A stretch of DNA of 64,000 bases, from positions 1,302,001 through 1,366,000 of the forward strand of contig OY754473.1 of assembly GCA_963575645.1 (NCBI GenBank), given 5' to 3'. Below, piece after piece: positions 40,348 to 51,552 of the stretch; positions within the stretch are counted from its first letter, which is position 1; each line of letters opens with the position of its first letter. The position numbers and the translations under genes are program-made. This DNA is from Xanthostigma xanthostigma (lineage: Eukaryota; Arthropoda; Insecta; Raphidioptera; Raphidiidae). Below the pieces are notes generated by a model that searched no databases, had not been told where the DNA came from, and was given only the letters and a program-made list of their open reading frames with translations.

Positions 40348-42052
40348 TATAAAACAAAATTAAAAATATTGAAAAAACCCACGACGAATGTAAATGTTAT
40401 AATAGAAAAAAAATTGGTTGTCTGTAAAGTCGGTTTACGGACGATAGTTTTACGTGATAACGTACTGCGCTCTCGCTTGCAGGGTCAGGCGCAGGCAATG
40501 CTCACTTTGTATACCTTCCATTAGAATTTCTAATTTAACTCTTTCTTAGGACACGGCAAGGCGCGTCGATCGATTTTTTATTTTAATTTTAATTATAGGT
40601 AAATGATCCAGAGTTCACTGACTGTCATTTCAAAAATTCATTTTTGTTTTCCTGTCATTTTTTCATCCATAGATAACGATTTTGTGTTCAAGCCATCAAT
40701 GTTAACAAAATTTATTATTTTTATAGTAATTTTTATAGTTAATAATAATATTTACTACTGAAAAGTGTTTTGGATTGTCTGTGGAAAAACCTAAAGTGAG
40801 ATTCTACACTTTTTTTCTGGTAATCACAAGGTAAGAAATCTGTTTTTATTAATTTAATATCCCCTTCAATAAATATCCAAACAACAATATTCTCATGTAA
40901 TATTCCGAGTATTTTATATAAATATAATATCCAAAAAAATACGCATTTAATATTTTTAGATACATTTCTTAAAAATTCTTGTTGACTTGAAACCAAATTA
41001 TTATAATTTTGTCCAATATGCAACCCATTTTAATACAAGTTTTTCTCAGTATTCGCTTTAATCTTCTGATTTTGTTGCAGGTTCACGTTATGAATATTAG
41101 AATATGCAGCAGCTGTAGATGGAACTAATTCACAGGCCCCGGTTCGAATTTATATGTCTGCGAAATTTAAATCACTGGATAATAATTTTTTTCGTGTTTG
41201 AGATCAAATATTTCTTTTTTATAAATGGACTTCCATAGCTAATATTTTAAAAAAGATGAAATATTTACCATAAATAAAGTTAACAATTTGTAATTTAATA
41301 TTCAATTGATAATGAAACTGTATATAAGAAATTAGTCTAAATAAATCATCATTTGGAAGAGAAGTAAGAATTTATATTATTCTAAACCTACAAATATTAT
41401 CCTTTCAGGTGTCTATTCAATTTATTTTTTTATAATGAATTGAAAATCCAATTGATAATTTTAATAATTATCAGTTTAGTACCTGGGCATAGGGGGGCTT
41501 GTAATAGTCTAATAGAAGAGCCATGGAAACGCTAGTAGCATCAGTAACGCCATTAGCATCAGTGACCTAAGGAAGAACTAAAAACTAAATTTGACCTTGA
41601 ACGTCAAGTGAACTATCTATAAAACTATGTAATCTATGGTTAGGCGGAACGTGACACATTTCGGAACGTTACACTTTTTCGTGCATGCAGCCGGTGTTTC
41701 ATCAATTTATAAGACGTTATCATGTCAAAAATTAAATAGAATTCTAAAATCCCGCGACATAACGCAGGTAAGTAACCAAAGAAAATCCGTCGGGGGCTGC
41801 CATTCGCTGCCCTGAAATGAACTAAAATATTGCAATTTTCGAGTATGTGGCTGATTGAAATCACGTTTGGTACCTAAATAACGGTAGTCTAATTTATATT
41901 TTTCTATTCAGCGAATGGCAGCCCCTGACGGATTTTCTTTGGTTACTTACCTGCGTTAAGTCGGGGGATTTTAGAATTTTATTTAATGCTTTTTCTATTA
42001 TAACATTTACATTCGTCGTGGGTTTTTTCAAAATTTTTAATTTTGTTTTATT
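40348..42052. mobile_element. Palindromic MITE with an A-run element in its left arm
   Basis: The right arm (about 41880-42052) in reverse reads AAAACCCACGACGAATGTAA then TGTTATAATAGAAAAAGC and ATTAAATAAAATTCTAAAAT. The left arm has the same bases at 40348-40410 and 41732-41800 but is split by 40413-41731. Near the arm ends is a CGCAGGTAAGTAACC block, a good donor-like match but present in both arms as part of the repeat. Confidence 0.75.
40413..41731 (+). mobile_element. A-run element, copy 5, itself interrupted
   Basis: Starts ATTGGTTGTCTGTAAAGTCG and ends AGACGTTATCATGTCAAAA. The middle (about 40499-41640) is a 1.1-kb insertion between GGGTCAGGC and GGCGGAACG, two halves that are continuous in copies 1 and 2; a short AGGCG repeat may be its duplication. 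The inserted DNA is AT-rich and unrecognised. Confidence 0.75.
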
Positions 42053-43050
42053 TTAAACTTTTTAGAGATTTTGTATAAGTGAGTTCAGATGGTCTGAACT
42101 AGCGTACACAGTGTAGCTATTATGGTGTAGTATATAATATTAGGTACCTACAGAAATTAACACTGTTACAGAGAAAGCCGATTAAATGCCCGTTGTGTAG
42201 GCAACCCAGCATACGTTGCTGTACAATTCAATTTTTTGTGCAGTGCAGCGCCCCCTGGGGCGTAACCATCGTAATATCTATTTAAGAACCACCTCAGATG
42301 AATTACAAACCCTTTACAGAAAACCGCATCTGAATTGATCAAACCGTTTTCCAGATAAATGGCGACATTCGAGTGTACAAACAAAGAAACAAGCAATCTC
42401 TCACGCTAAACGCATATACCTGCTCCGTTCCGTCGTGGGTAAAAAACAAGTGTGAGTGTGTCAGCTCTGACGCACGACTGGAGTTTACTCGTTAGATACG
42501 CTGTGTAATGTATTCCATCTCATTCTTTCGCACGTTAAATCCTACAGATATATATGTTTGTCTCTTTTGAAGCGGACGAGCGTAACGCCACACTTGAAGC
42601 GGTGGAGCGTAACGCCACACCAGCTGATTTTACAACTCATAAAATTTCCGTACCGGGCCTTATAACTCAAAATCGTTTCTTAAACAATAAAACTGTGTAG
42701 GATCGATTTTCCAGGTAAATGTGACAATCGTGTCGTTGCAAAACTCGGTCAATTCTGACAGTACTTGTTTTTTCTTTTTCAACTTTCAATTAAAAACAAT
42801 TACGTAAACGGTATCGCACGCCACCGCCAGACCGATAACTTTATTCTGCTTTTGACATTATTATTAATCGCTTATTATTTCAGCGTGAATAATTTCATTT
42901 GATATCTTTTTAATTCAACGTTTTATTAATTTCACTGTGACTGACAGATGCGGATTAATCCATTCGCATGCGTTCAATTGTTTTAGTTTGACAATAGACG
43001 ATCGCCGTTGCATTTTGAAAAAACGGAGACAAGTCAAATGTCTTATATTT
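42053..43050. other. Low-copy sequence
   Basis: Not repeated elsewhere in the window. A 26-bp unit GAAGCGGACGAGCGTAACG, trimmed here, is doubled at 42569 and 42595. No gene recognised, although GC content is moderate across 42400-42650. Confidence 0.4.
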
Positions 43051-43054
43051 GCAT

Positions 43055-43300
43055 ATATTTAATAATTTACTGTATGAATCATTGTCTGTCTACTCAATGT
43101 GCGGTGAGTGAAGGCAACAAAGCGTATCGAAAATATAACGGCGTCTCTTTCTTCGATGTAATTCCTTGATTTCTCCGATGATAGGATTGGTTGATGTACT
43201 TGCATTCAATCTGAATAAAGTATCTCTGTTTTCTGTGTCGTTAACATGGACGTACCCAGCTTTTGGCCCAGGAAGGGGCAAATTTCAAATTTCTTAAGCC
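43055..43300 (+). repeat. Repeat L, copy 2
   Basis: Matches 30385-30640 in the same orientation, ending at CGTACCCAGCTTTTGGCCC. Confidence 0.65.
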
Positions 43301-44415
43301 AGGTCTGGGTAAGATGGCTGTTTAAGTTTTTTTTTTACGGTGTTATTGAAGTGAAACTTCTTAACTCGCGATACCGCAAATTTTCTGTCACTCAAAGGAA
43401 GTTTTCACTTGACCAAAAATGTCACATTGTCATCTTGTCTAAACATTATTCTGTAGATTTTCCGTAAGATTTAATAACTGCCATTTCTTTTTTCTTGCGT
43501 GTAGTACGAAAATGTCTCGGCATTTGTAATCGACAGTGCAGTCTCTTGTCACTGTAACAAAAAATCAAAAACTTAGTCGTAAAATGAACTCTAGAATCTA
43601 AATCGTATTTTACAATAAAAATCGACGTACGCGATTCTGCCTTGTGACCTGCAATACAGATATTGAATAATTTAAAAAATATGTCCTAAGTTATGTAACT
43701 ACTTTCTACTTGTACAATTTGCATTCATTAGATTTTTAAAATGCAGTTTTTGGTTTTTTGTGATCAATTGCTTGCATTAAGTTCTTAAGTGTTGTTTTTG
43801 GTTTTTTGAAGACAAGTGCTCTAAGAAGGTCTTTTAATTTGGGGTCTGCTGGGAGACGAGCTGAAGCTAATCTGGACAAAAACTAGAATCGAAATAATCA
43901 TATCGAAAATCTTCGAAGAACGTTTTCTATATAAGTAAGTTTTTTTAAATTTTTTTTTATTAATTTTAATAATTTTGAGCAGAAATTGTTTGTTTTCCAT
44001 TTTGAAATTCTACTATAAATGAAAATTATATCAGTTTGGAAGCGTTAATATCATATTTTTAGTGTTCCGTATTTCGTACCAGAACTCTGGAAATTTCTAT
44101 CTGTATAACTGTGTCAGAGAACATTTGACATTGAAAGTTAAAACTTGGTATAGTTGTAAGAAGTAGTGGCTTAATTACGAACGTGAGGTCATATTTCGAG
44201 GGCAGTTTTTACAAAGCCGAAATGGGGACCAAATAAAAAAAAAATTCAGGGCCATCGTGTTGGGTATCATATAAAAACTTCTATCCAAAAATAGGATATA
44301 GTTCCGAATATTCGTTCGGGATGAAACTTTGAGTATTTGTTGCTCATGCTGGTGTGAGACTCGTGCATATAAGCTTACGGGGGAAGTGGAACTTCTTCAT
44401 TTCAATGATGCATTA
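43301..44415. other. Unassigned sequence with GAAGTGAAACTTC motifs
   Basis: TTGAAGTGAAACTTCTTAAC lies at 43346 and a variant GGAAGTGGAACTTCTTC at 44385; AAAAGTTTCACTTCATT follows at 45429. This short self-complementary motif ends several lepidopteran elements, including family C here with one base changed. No protein recognised between them. Confidence 0.4.
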
Positions 44416-44418
44416 ACA

Positions 44419-44773
44419 GGGTTGCCAACTCTCGAAAGGATCAGCCCGGCAGAATTTTAAGAAATCGAGTAAAGGAGTGAGGTTGAAATAAAATCGCAAT
44501 TATTTATTAATTTTTAAATTTATATTTACTTTGCTTTCGAACAGCATCTAATATTTGATGGTTTTTTACTATTACAAAATAAATAAAAGGTTTTACATGA
44601 AAATCGAAGTTTGATGGTATTAGTAACACTGCTTTTACTAAAGAAATATTAATTCGGTTTCTTCCCTGCATAGCGAGCAACGGATGCGTATAATTTAAAA
44701 AAATCGGAGAAATTATTGCATCCCAGGCGGTTAACCATTATTACCGGAGTCTTCCGGGCAATCTGGGGGTGTT
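44419..44773. mobile_element. hAT-like MITE
   Basis: CAGGGTTGCCAACTCTCG at the left and GTTGGGAACCCTA at the right are inverted ends. Flanks TGCATTAA and TACATTAT would be an 8-bp duplication with two mismatches. Interior non-coding. Confidence 0.55.
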
Positions 44774-44843
44774 GGGAACCCTATACATTATCCATTTTGC
44801 GTTACAGAGATTTCTCTCTGCATTTTTCCCCGCGGGTCCAGTA

Positions 44844-45344
44844 CGATAACTCGATGTGCCCAAATTTTGACTTTTTTTAAGTCATGGAAAACGCTAAATT
44901 TTGACGTATCAAAAAAAAAACTGCGGGCTATTCACAAATTTCCCGAAAAATACGAAACAAAAAATGGAACTACTTTTCGTCCTTCACTGTCGTTTTGTGA
45001 ATCTAACCAATCAGAAATCACATATACACACGTCATAGCAACTGGTGTAGAATTATTGTATTACTATCTCACTTTGTATACACGACCCCGTAATTGTTTT
45101 TTAAAAAACTCCCCCCAAACGCCCTCCCCTTTTCACTGCGCAAAAAGAACGCCATCGCCCATCGCATCGACACGACTCCGTAATTGTTTTTTAAAGAAAT
45201 CTCTCCAAACGCCTTCCTCTTTTCACTGCGCAAAAAAAATAATTTATAAAATTCAATTTAACACTGCAGCTAATAACACTGTTATATGTTATATAAAATA
45301 AAAATTGTGTATTTCCCGTGGATATTTTGCACATCGAGTTATCG
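44844..45344 (+). mobile_element. TA-flanked TIR element, 501 bp
   Basis: CGATAACTCGATGTGC and its inverse are flanked by TA (44842-44843, 45345-45346), suggesting Tc1/mariner type. A 144-codon frame (44867-45301) contains a 90-bp duplication, seen in the peptide as RNCFLKN and RNCFLKK followed by FHCAK. It has no recognisable domain and is probably not a transposase. Confidence 0.65.
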
Positions 45345-45346
45345 TA

Positions 45347-46120
45347 TACTCTAACTGTTCCCTGCCGTTAAATCATTCCCCTTTAACGTTACACAAAAAA
45401 ACAAACATCTACCGCTACGTCGCTAAAAAAGTTTCACTTCATTAATAAATGTAAAGTATGAATCGGTACTAAATCTAAATAATTCATAAAAAAAAATATT
45501 TTGATGGAAAGTGTAGCTTATGGATCAATTAAATACCGTACTTTTGATATTTTTCTTTTTTTATATATATCTAACGTTTCGATACAAAGGATTGCAATTT
45601 CTACTAATAGTAGTTAACAGATAACACAAAAAATATACACTAAAGTTTTTTATTTCGATGGTTTCTGTAAAACGGATGTCAACAGGGTTAATGTCTAAAA
45701 ACAAATGATTGTCCAATGACGTCATCTTAAAACTCTGATCGTATAATACGACATGTGTTTCTAACGTTTTAGTGCCCCTGCGTCGACGCCATTTAAAACA
45801 TCTGACAGTAGTCAGTCAACCAAACAATTGAATTCTATTCTGGTTGAAGCAAATTATAATTAATTTTCGCTATAAAAATATAACGTTAAGAAAAGCTATC
45901 CTTTTATAGTATACTTATGAATTATTCGACACAGTGTAGCAAGTATTGTTACATTAACTCTCTCTCTCTCTCTTTTGTAATATTGTCAAAATTAGTTTTC
46001 CTTAGCTACGCAGGAAAAATGAATGTTATCAATTTGGAAAAAAAATAATATAATTAAACAGATCTTGAGAAAACAGTTTATCAAGAATTGTTCACAATTC
46101 AAGTTTAACACTTTTTATTT
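45347..46120. other. Unassigned AT-rich sequence
   Basis: Contains CTAACGTTTCGATACAAAGG at 45571, a possible stub of a hammerhead-like element, and a (CT)n run at about 45958-45973. Confidence 0.35.
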
Positions 46121-46127
46121 ATTTGAA

Positions 46128-46290
46128 GTAAGGACTTTTTCAAGTGCTTACAATTGGTGACCCCTGAAAGCTGATTGAACACGATTTTTATTTTTGAAAT
46201 AAGTAATTTTTTATCACGTCGTGGTTACCAATTGTAAGCACTTGAAAAATTTAGTTTATTTGAAGTAAGAACTTTTTCAAGCGCTTACTA
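46128..46290. repeat. Hairpin of ~120 bp with flanking direct repeat
   Basis: TTTTTCAAGTGCTTACAATT near 46135 pairs with AATTGTAAGCACTTGAAAAA near 46230. TTTATTTGAAGTAAGRACTT occurs on both sides. Confidence 0.65.
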
Positions 46291-46329
46291 TAGATAATTC
46301 GACTGAAAACAAAAAACTAAAAAACCAAT

Positions 46330-46632
46330 GATACAACGGGTTTTTTTTTGTTTTCAGTAATTTATTAAGGTTTTAAGATTTTAATTTAAATAGTTTTTTT
46401 TTTTAAATTTCCACCGACTAGTTTTGGAGAAATCAATGAAAACATACCATCCATCTACCGTTTTACCATAAAGCCAATGTTAAATATGCCTACTTTTGAA
46501 GTCATTTATTTATTTAAATAATCGGGCAACACCCCCTAAAATTTTTAGAATTGGTTTAGACTTAGTCCAACTTCATATAAAAAAAAATCAAGCCTTTTAT
46601 TTAAAATTGCCTTGGTGCTCGTACTACTTTAA
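46330..46632. mobile_element. MITE J, right half copy
   Basis: Collinear with the right arm of 31955-33493 from ACGGGTTTTTTTTTGTTTTC to TGGTGCTCGTACTACTTTAA. It keeps the middle block (CTTTTGAAGTCATTTATTT) that the right arm of the first copy has lost. The left arm is absent. Confidence 0.75.
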
Positions 46633-46672
46633 TTAATATTAATGGACAATTAATTAGGACATTAGGATAAGG

Positions 46673-46919
46673 TAGGCAAATTTTGAGCATAGGAATTCGA
46701 CAGGTAATCGGCAATGGCCTTGAATAAGGAACCATCTCCATATTTACCTGGAATTATTGAGGGAAACCGTGGAACACCTCAATTACACGGCCGGTACAGG
46801 AATTACCGTTTCTCGGCGAGAGGCAGCAGGAAAAAGTCTCGCAGCCACATCTGCCCCCGGTCTGGATTAGAACCCGGTACGTCTCGAATGCGAGTCTAGT
46901 GCTCTCACCACCCCGCTCG
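46673..46919 (-). mobile_element. tRNA-derived SINE, copy 2
   Basis: Same family as 16124-16500: shared GGCAAATTTTGAGCATAGGA, CAGGTAATCGGC and TTCTCGGCGAGAGGCAGCAG. The tRNA-like head is near 46850-46915 in minus orientation, with a diverged box B. The block GAATTATTGAGGGAAACCG, absent from copy 1, is present. Confidence 0.75.
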
Positions 46920-47315
46920 GTCGAAGCTTTAATTATTAACAGGTGGGTTGGCGCGTTAATGAGACGGGTAAACAGCGTGCGGGATTGAAGTGTTTAGATG
47001 ATACTGCGTCGCATAATTTTGATCCGCACGCGTCAGACAGACAGACAGACAGAGTGACGGATAGACGCAGAGCGAGAAAGAAAGACGCGTGCAAATGTGT
47101 GATGATCTAAGCATCTTTATTTGATCAAAGCTTGCGCATACATCACTTCCGGTCCGCTGGTCAGCACGCGCTACAAACCCCGCGAATCCACTCTGCGTCA
47201 TAGACGTAGGTACCGATAATAATAATATCCGGGAGAAGATAACAGTTAGCTTTTGGATCAAACCGTCGCGGGTTCGAATTCCACCTCCGCTCGTAAATAT
47301 TTTATCATATACTAA
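46920..47315. other. Low-copy sequence with a tRNA-like 3' half
   Basis: A (CAGA)n run is at 47034-47052. At 47262-47290, GTCGCGGGTTCGAATTCC is a box B-like T-arm on the plus strand, probably the stub of another tRNA-derived repeat. Confidence 0.4.
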
Positions 47316-47790
47316 CCGGTCCGTTCAGGTTTCGATAGATATAATTCTGCAAAATGTATTTTGTTTGCGGCCCGGCGTCTGAACTAATAGCTAATTTTAC
47401 TAGATTTGCTTCCGAACTAATCGTTTTGAGAGAATTTTAACAGATGTCACTACTTGGTAATAAAACAGTTTTTTTTTATGTGAATTGAAATGTAATATCC
47501 ACGCAAGATAAATTAATTTATTGATAAATCATGAGCGACATGTTTTTTTTGTTTGCTTCTGAACTAATAGTTTTAAGTAAATTTTATCAGATGTCGTTAC
47601 ATGTTACTATAACAGTTTTTTCAGAAAACACCGTAATTTTGTACAAAATATTTAATAAAAACTATCCTATAGCGTAAGTTGCACCAAGCAATACACGTTT
47701 ACAAAATTAAATTAAAATCGGGTCAGTGGTTTTGGAGATTAGCGAGGCCAAAATTGTGACACGAGATTTTTATTTATATATAATATATAG
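47316..47790 (+). repeat. Repeat A, longest copy
   Basis: Runs from CCGGTCCGTTCAGGTTTCG through GCGGCCCGGCGTCTG to GGTTTTGGAGATTAGCGAGG and a TGTGACACGAGATTTT tail. Collinear with 5855-6165 at its start and with 1500-1680 at its end, so it links those two fragments into one family. Confidence 0.7.
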
Positions 47791-47795
47791 ATATT

Positions 47796-48245
47796 CAGAG
47801 TGACCGGTAATTGCTCGTATTCTTTTCGGCAGAAGAAGCTATGACTAATATATTTGAAATCATTTAACATCTATCAGTTGAAGGCTGGAAATGTATCACT
47901 TTCGAGAAAATCTACTTCGGTATTTTTTTACAAAAATCCGAATTTTGGGAGTTAAAAATAAAAAAAAAATATTCTCACTTTTTAGCCTGAATTTTTCCAT
48001 GATCTGATAGCTGACGAATGGACCAACCTTCCTAAAGCTAAAAACAACGAAATTTACTGTTAGATTTTATGTTGTCTGTTGAAACTTACAATAAATAAAA
48101 AAGATAAAATAAAAAATCTTCGCAGAAGTGTCATTATCATAAAAAAATGACGCATTTACGACCCCTAAGTGATAAGGTTAAATCATTCCAAATTAGTCAT
48201 AATTTCTTCTCCCGAGAAGAATACGAGCAAATACCGGTTACCCTG
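47796..48245. mobile_element. MITE with CAGAGTGACCGG ends, 450 bp
   Basis: CAGAGTGACCGGTAATTGCT and its inverse (reverse CAGGGTAACCGGTATTTGCT) extend about 30 bp to CGTATTCTTCTCGG-like bases. No coding frame. The target duplication is unclear. Confidence 0.7.
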
Positions 48246-48473
48246 AATCTAAAATAAAGTTCCTCCGCAGCGTCTGTCTGTCTGTCTGAACGCGATAAAC
48301 TCAAAAAAACCGAAAGTTTTACTGCGAAGGTGGCAATAGATGTTTCATATCAAAAATCGTTTCAATCGATCAATTATTTATCGAGCAGGATCGATATAAA
48401 ATTTTACAACGCCTTTTTCGTGCAGAAATATGTATCTATAATATGGTCACAATCTAATCTCAATGTCAAAACC
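48246..48473 (+). repeat. Retroelement-type tail fragment
   Basis: Includes AAGTTCCTCCGCAGCGTC, a (GTCT)n run, and GAACGCGATAAACTC, a layout typical of insect retroelement 3' ends. Confidence 0.45.
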
Positions 48474-48664
48474 ACAGAGATATAAATAACTAGAGTAAGC
48501 TAGTGCGTATGCTTGCCATACGTCCTCAGTTAAGAGAGAGAACGCTGCAGAAAACCTAAAGTTTGTTTACTCAAATCAGCATCATTAATTACCATAGAGA
48601 TAAGGAACTGTTCTCTCTCTTAATTACAGACACTTTCACCGCTCTCTTGCGTAATCTACTTTAA

Positions 48665-49247
48665 TATCATAAATATTAATACGCTAAGGTTAAAGATGTT
48701 TGCCTCCCTTTTTAGAAAAAACCTCACAGTTTCTCCACATAAATTATATATCATTTTACAGATAATTGCTTGCTCTACTGACATCGACAACTAAAAAATT
48801 TATTATTGCTTTTGTTTTTGTAAATTAATTAAAATACAGCAACGCTGAACAACGTCTGCCATTTAACGGCTTTAATTTTAAAACAACGTCAACACTTCGA
48901 TCTGTCATCTGACCTTCATATTGTAATACAACAGACACAATACTGCATACTGACATCTGACGGTTTTAATTTTGAAACAGCGAGCAACGCTAAACAACGT
49001 CACAGCAATGCTGCATGATGCCATCTGGCTTAACTCAACGCTTTTGCTGTTTGCGCCTCTATATGACAATTTTAGTAAAATATTTCTTCGATCTGTCAAC
49101 TGACTTTCATATTGTAATACAACAAAAAGAAGAACGTTATAAGCAGTGTGCAAAATTAAAAACGAATTGAATACCTGCAATCATATTTAAAAAATAATTT
49201 TGTAAAGTGATAATTATTATACTTATTTAGTGCGAATAATTCACACA
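48665..49247 (-). repeat. 583-bp dispersed repeat, copy A
   Basis: Matches 60007-60596 in opposite orientation over nearly its whole length. It ends at a GTGCGAATAATTCACAC hairpin-like border. It contains repeated AAATTAAAGCCGTCAGATGG-type units. The minus-strand frame starting MQVFNSFLILHTAYNVLLF is shared by both copies, but their differences change the amino acid as often as not, so I do not call a gene. Confidence 0.65.
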
Positions 49248-49252
49248 TGTCA

Positions 49253-49640
49253 CAAAATGTGGTTAACATTTTGTGACAACGCGATCTGTAATCACAAGTC
49301 AATTTGTGATTTTTTCGGCGCGACGTTCATTCTAGACGCGGTAATCTTAACGCAAGATTAGAACAGTTCGCACCGTGCAGTGCTCGTTGCGTGCGACGCC
49401 ACTGGCGCCGCCACCGTCGTCGTTCTCTGCGGCACACATCGACGCGTCATTTTTGCTGAACATAATTCAATATACAGAATGTTAAATGTAGCGAAAAGAA
49501 TTGACATCAGCAACGGTTCGCTCAGTTGGCTGTTTCGCTTTTGCATACGAATTAGTCTGTGCCTAGTTTACAGAACCCTGCCTCCGTGTGTTTGTGTGTG
49601 CGTTTACACGCACGCGGTTAGTGCAGTCGAGCCGTGACCA
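49253..49640. other. GC-rich low-copy island
   Basis: 49320-49440 is GC-rich with GCCACTGGCGCCGCCACC; overlapping open frames of 62 and 85 codons on opposite strands lack recognisable domains. Possible host promoter-type sequence. Confidence 0.35.
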
Positions 49641-49810
49641 TACAGATATAAGTAGCTAGAGTACGCTAGTTCGCATGCTTGCAATAAGTGATGTGACAAC
49701 GGGTGTTTCCTAACAATAGCAGCAAACAATAATCTATACTGTTGTTAATAGAAATACGAACTATACAGCTCGTACCGAAATTTACTAATCACTACATCTA
49801 TACTAATATA

Positions 49811-50576
49811 CAGGGTGTCCCATTAAGAATAGGACATAGAACAACCGCAGATTCTCCAATTCAAAATAAAACGATTAAGCGAAATATGCTTAGATAAAAT
49901 GTTACTTGCTCTACCAGTGGCGTACGGCAGGAGTAAGTAATGCTTGTACCCCTTCTAAATGTTACGCCGCTGTCTGAATTTTAATTTGGACTATAATTTT
50001 AATTTTTTTGATATTTTCTAAGTCAATAATGCACACTTGTTAGTTTGTTGTAAAGTCATTGGTTTTCGAGATATTCGCAGTTAAAGATAGATAGACATGT
50101 ACTTTTTATTTGTATTATTATTAATAATATTCATTTTTACAATTTTGCTTTAAAAAAACTGCGAATATCTCGAAAACCAATGACTTTACAACAAACTAAC
50201 AAGTGTACATTATTGACTTAAAAAATATCAAAAAAATTAAAATTATAGTCCAAATTAAAATTTAGACAGCGGCGTAACATTTAGAAGGGGTACAAGCATT
50301 ACTTACTCCTGCCGTACGCCACTGGTAGAGCGTACTGAACTATTTTTTTTTATTGTTAGGTGCATTTTATGATATTTAACAAGTGTGCCGATTTGAGTAA
50401 AATTATACGGTGTATTAAAAAAATTATGGACATTAATAATTTTTCAGTTTTCAACTTCAACACCCCGTATTTCGGAAACGAGTAACATTTTATCTAAGCT
50501 TATTTCGCTTAATCGTTTTATTTTGAATTGGAGAATCTGCGGTTGTTCTATGTCCCATTCTTAATGAGACACCCTG
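49811..50576. mobile_element. CAGGGTGTC-ended MITE with TA duplication and nested palindrome
   Basis: CAGGGTGTCCCATTAAGAAT and its inverse are the ends; arms are about 100 bp, extending to TAAAATGTTAC. TA flanks at 49809-49810 and 50577-50578; R1 provides the empty site. A 424-bp palindrome sits next to the left arm, and 50335-50480 is single-copy loop. Confidence 0.85.
49908..50331. mobile_element. Inner palindrome, arms of ~190 bp
   Basis: GCTCTACCAGTGGCGTACGG pairs with its inverse at the right edge, and the arms match through TTAGTTTGTTGTAAAGTCAT and GGTTTTCGAGATATTCGCAG. The short centre lies near 50095-50145. It probably entered the outer MITE. Confidence 0.8.
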
Positions 50577-50683
50577 TATAAAGCTGAAGAGATTGTTTGT
50601 TTGTTTGAACGCGCTAATCTCAGAAACTACTGGTTCAAATTGAAAAAAAATTTTTTTGTTGGATAGTCCATTTACACAACTTT

Positions 50684-51549
50684 TTTAAAAAATATTTTGA
50701 AAATCAGCTGTTCTTTTGTTTTGTAGTTCTGCCAGAAAGAAATTAGTTAAGCATGCTTTAAGGAGGTTGATGCGTTACAGTCCCAATCAAAAGTAAGCCG
50801 AATTCTAAACGGGAACTTTTCCATTATAAATTTCTACAAAAGGGTATAAGATCGATGATACCAATAAATTATTGTCATAAAGGCATAAATAAATATATTT
50901 TTTTTAATATTATTATTTATTTCAGTATTTTACTTAATGGACTAACTTTTGAATTTTTTGTACAAAGTTAGGTTAAAAAAAATAAATTTATGTAAATATC
51001 TGTATTTTACATATTTTTTGCAGTAAATAATTAAAAAAAAAGAAATTATAAGTAATAAAAATTAAAATTAAATCATTAAAAAGTTGAAAATTCAGTTAAA
51101 ATTGTTAAAACAGTTATGAAAAAAAGTCCATAATCGAAAAGTGCTAAGGTTTAATAATCTTTTTTATTGATTAAAAGTCTCCTAATTAAATTGGAAAAAA
51201 TATTAAAATATGCGCACGACATCGATGCTTTACATAGTTAGTTTTCGGAACTGCTGACATTATTTGGTTATTTGCAAAAAATTAAAATGAACAGTTTGCA
51301 TGCTAGGTTGACATATTTTCCATAAGACTACATGTAAAAGTTTTTTTTCATTTTTAACTTTATAAATCTCCTAACGATTTTGGATTTTTTACAGAAAATT
51401 TTGTCATAAAAAAATCTATTAAAAAAACTTTATTTCAGATTTTTTTCATTATCTTCGTAAAACGGCTCAACCTCCTTAAATAATTTTTACAAGACGCGAA
51501 ACTTATTATGTAGGTAACCATAGCAACGAATAGCAAATATCATAATATT
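50684..51549 (-). repeat. Repeat M, split by a TTAA-flanked element
   Basis: The left part ends at TTAGTTAAGCATGCTTTAA and the right part starts at TTAAATAATTTTTACAAG. Both flank the element 50762-51475 and match repeat M at 3.7-3.87 kb. Confidence 0.6.
50762..51475. mobile_element. TTAA-flanked element, 714 bp (piggyBac-like duplication)
   Basis: Ends GGAGGTTGATGCGTTAC and (reverse) GGAGGTTGAGCCGTTTTAC are flanked by TTAA at 50758-50761 and 51476-51479. TTAA is the piggyBac target. The interior is AT-rich with no transposase frame. Confidence 0.65.
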
Positions 51550-51552
51550 TAA

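Larger units (their letters stand above)
48474..49686. other. Region bounded by ~45-bp direct repeats
   Basis: AGATATAAATAACTAGAGTA and on to TGCGTATGCTTGCC at 48476 is repeated as AGATATAAGTAGCTAGAGTA to TTCGCATGCTTGCA at 49642, with the same orientation. Between them lie the inverted-pair repeat (48665-49247) and a GC-rich stretch (49320-49640). The repeats could mark an insertion or a segmental duplication edge. Confidence 0.45.
49800..50681 (+). mobile_element. R1 repeat, copy 5, split by a nested MITE
   Basis: TATACTAATA at 49800 and TAAAGCTGAAGAGATTGTTT at 50579 are adjacent in the intact family. The insertion 49811-50576 lies between them. R1 is cut off at GGATAGTCCATTTA. Confidence 0.75.

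Noticed and set aside
41760-41775. CAGGTAAGT as a second ratchet or donor site
   Set aside because: Part of a palindromic MITE arm with its inverse in the other arm, and no pyrimidine tract precedes it.
44867-45301. 144-codon frame as a host gene
   Set aside because: Lies inside a TA-flanked TIR element, contains a 90-bp duplication, and has no recognisable domain.
48905-49180. 91-codon frame shared with 60073-60339 as a possible gene
   Set aside because: The shared frame is explained by the repeat pair; many differences are amino-acid changing and one copy gains a codon. Kept as a repeat.
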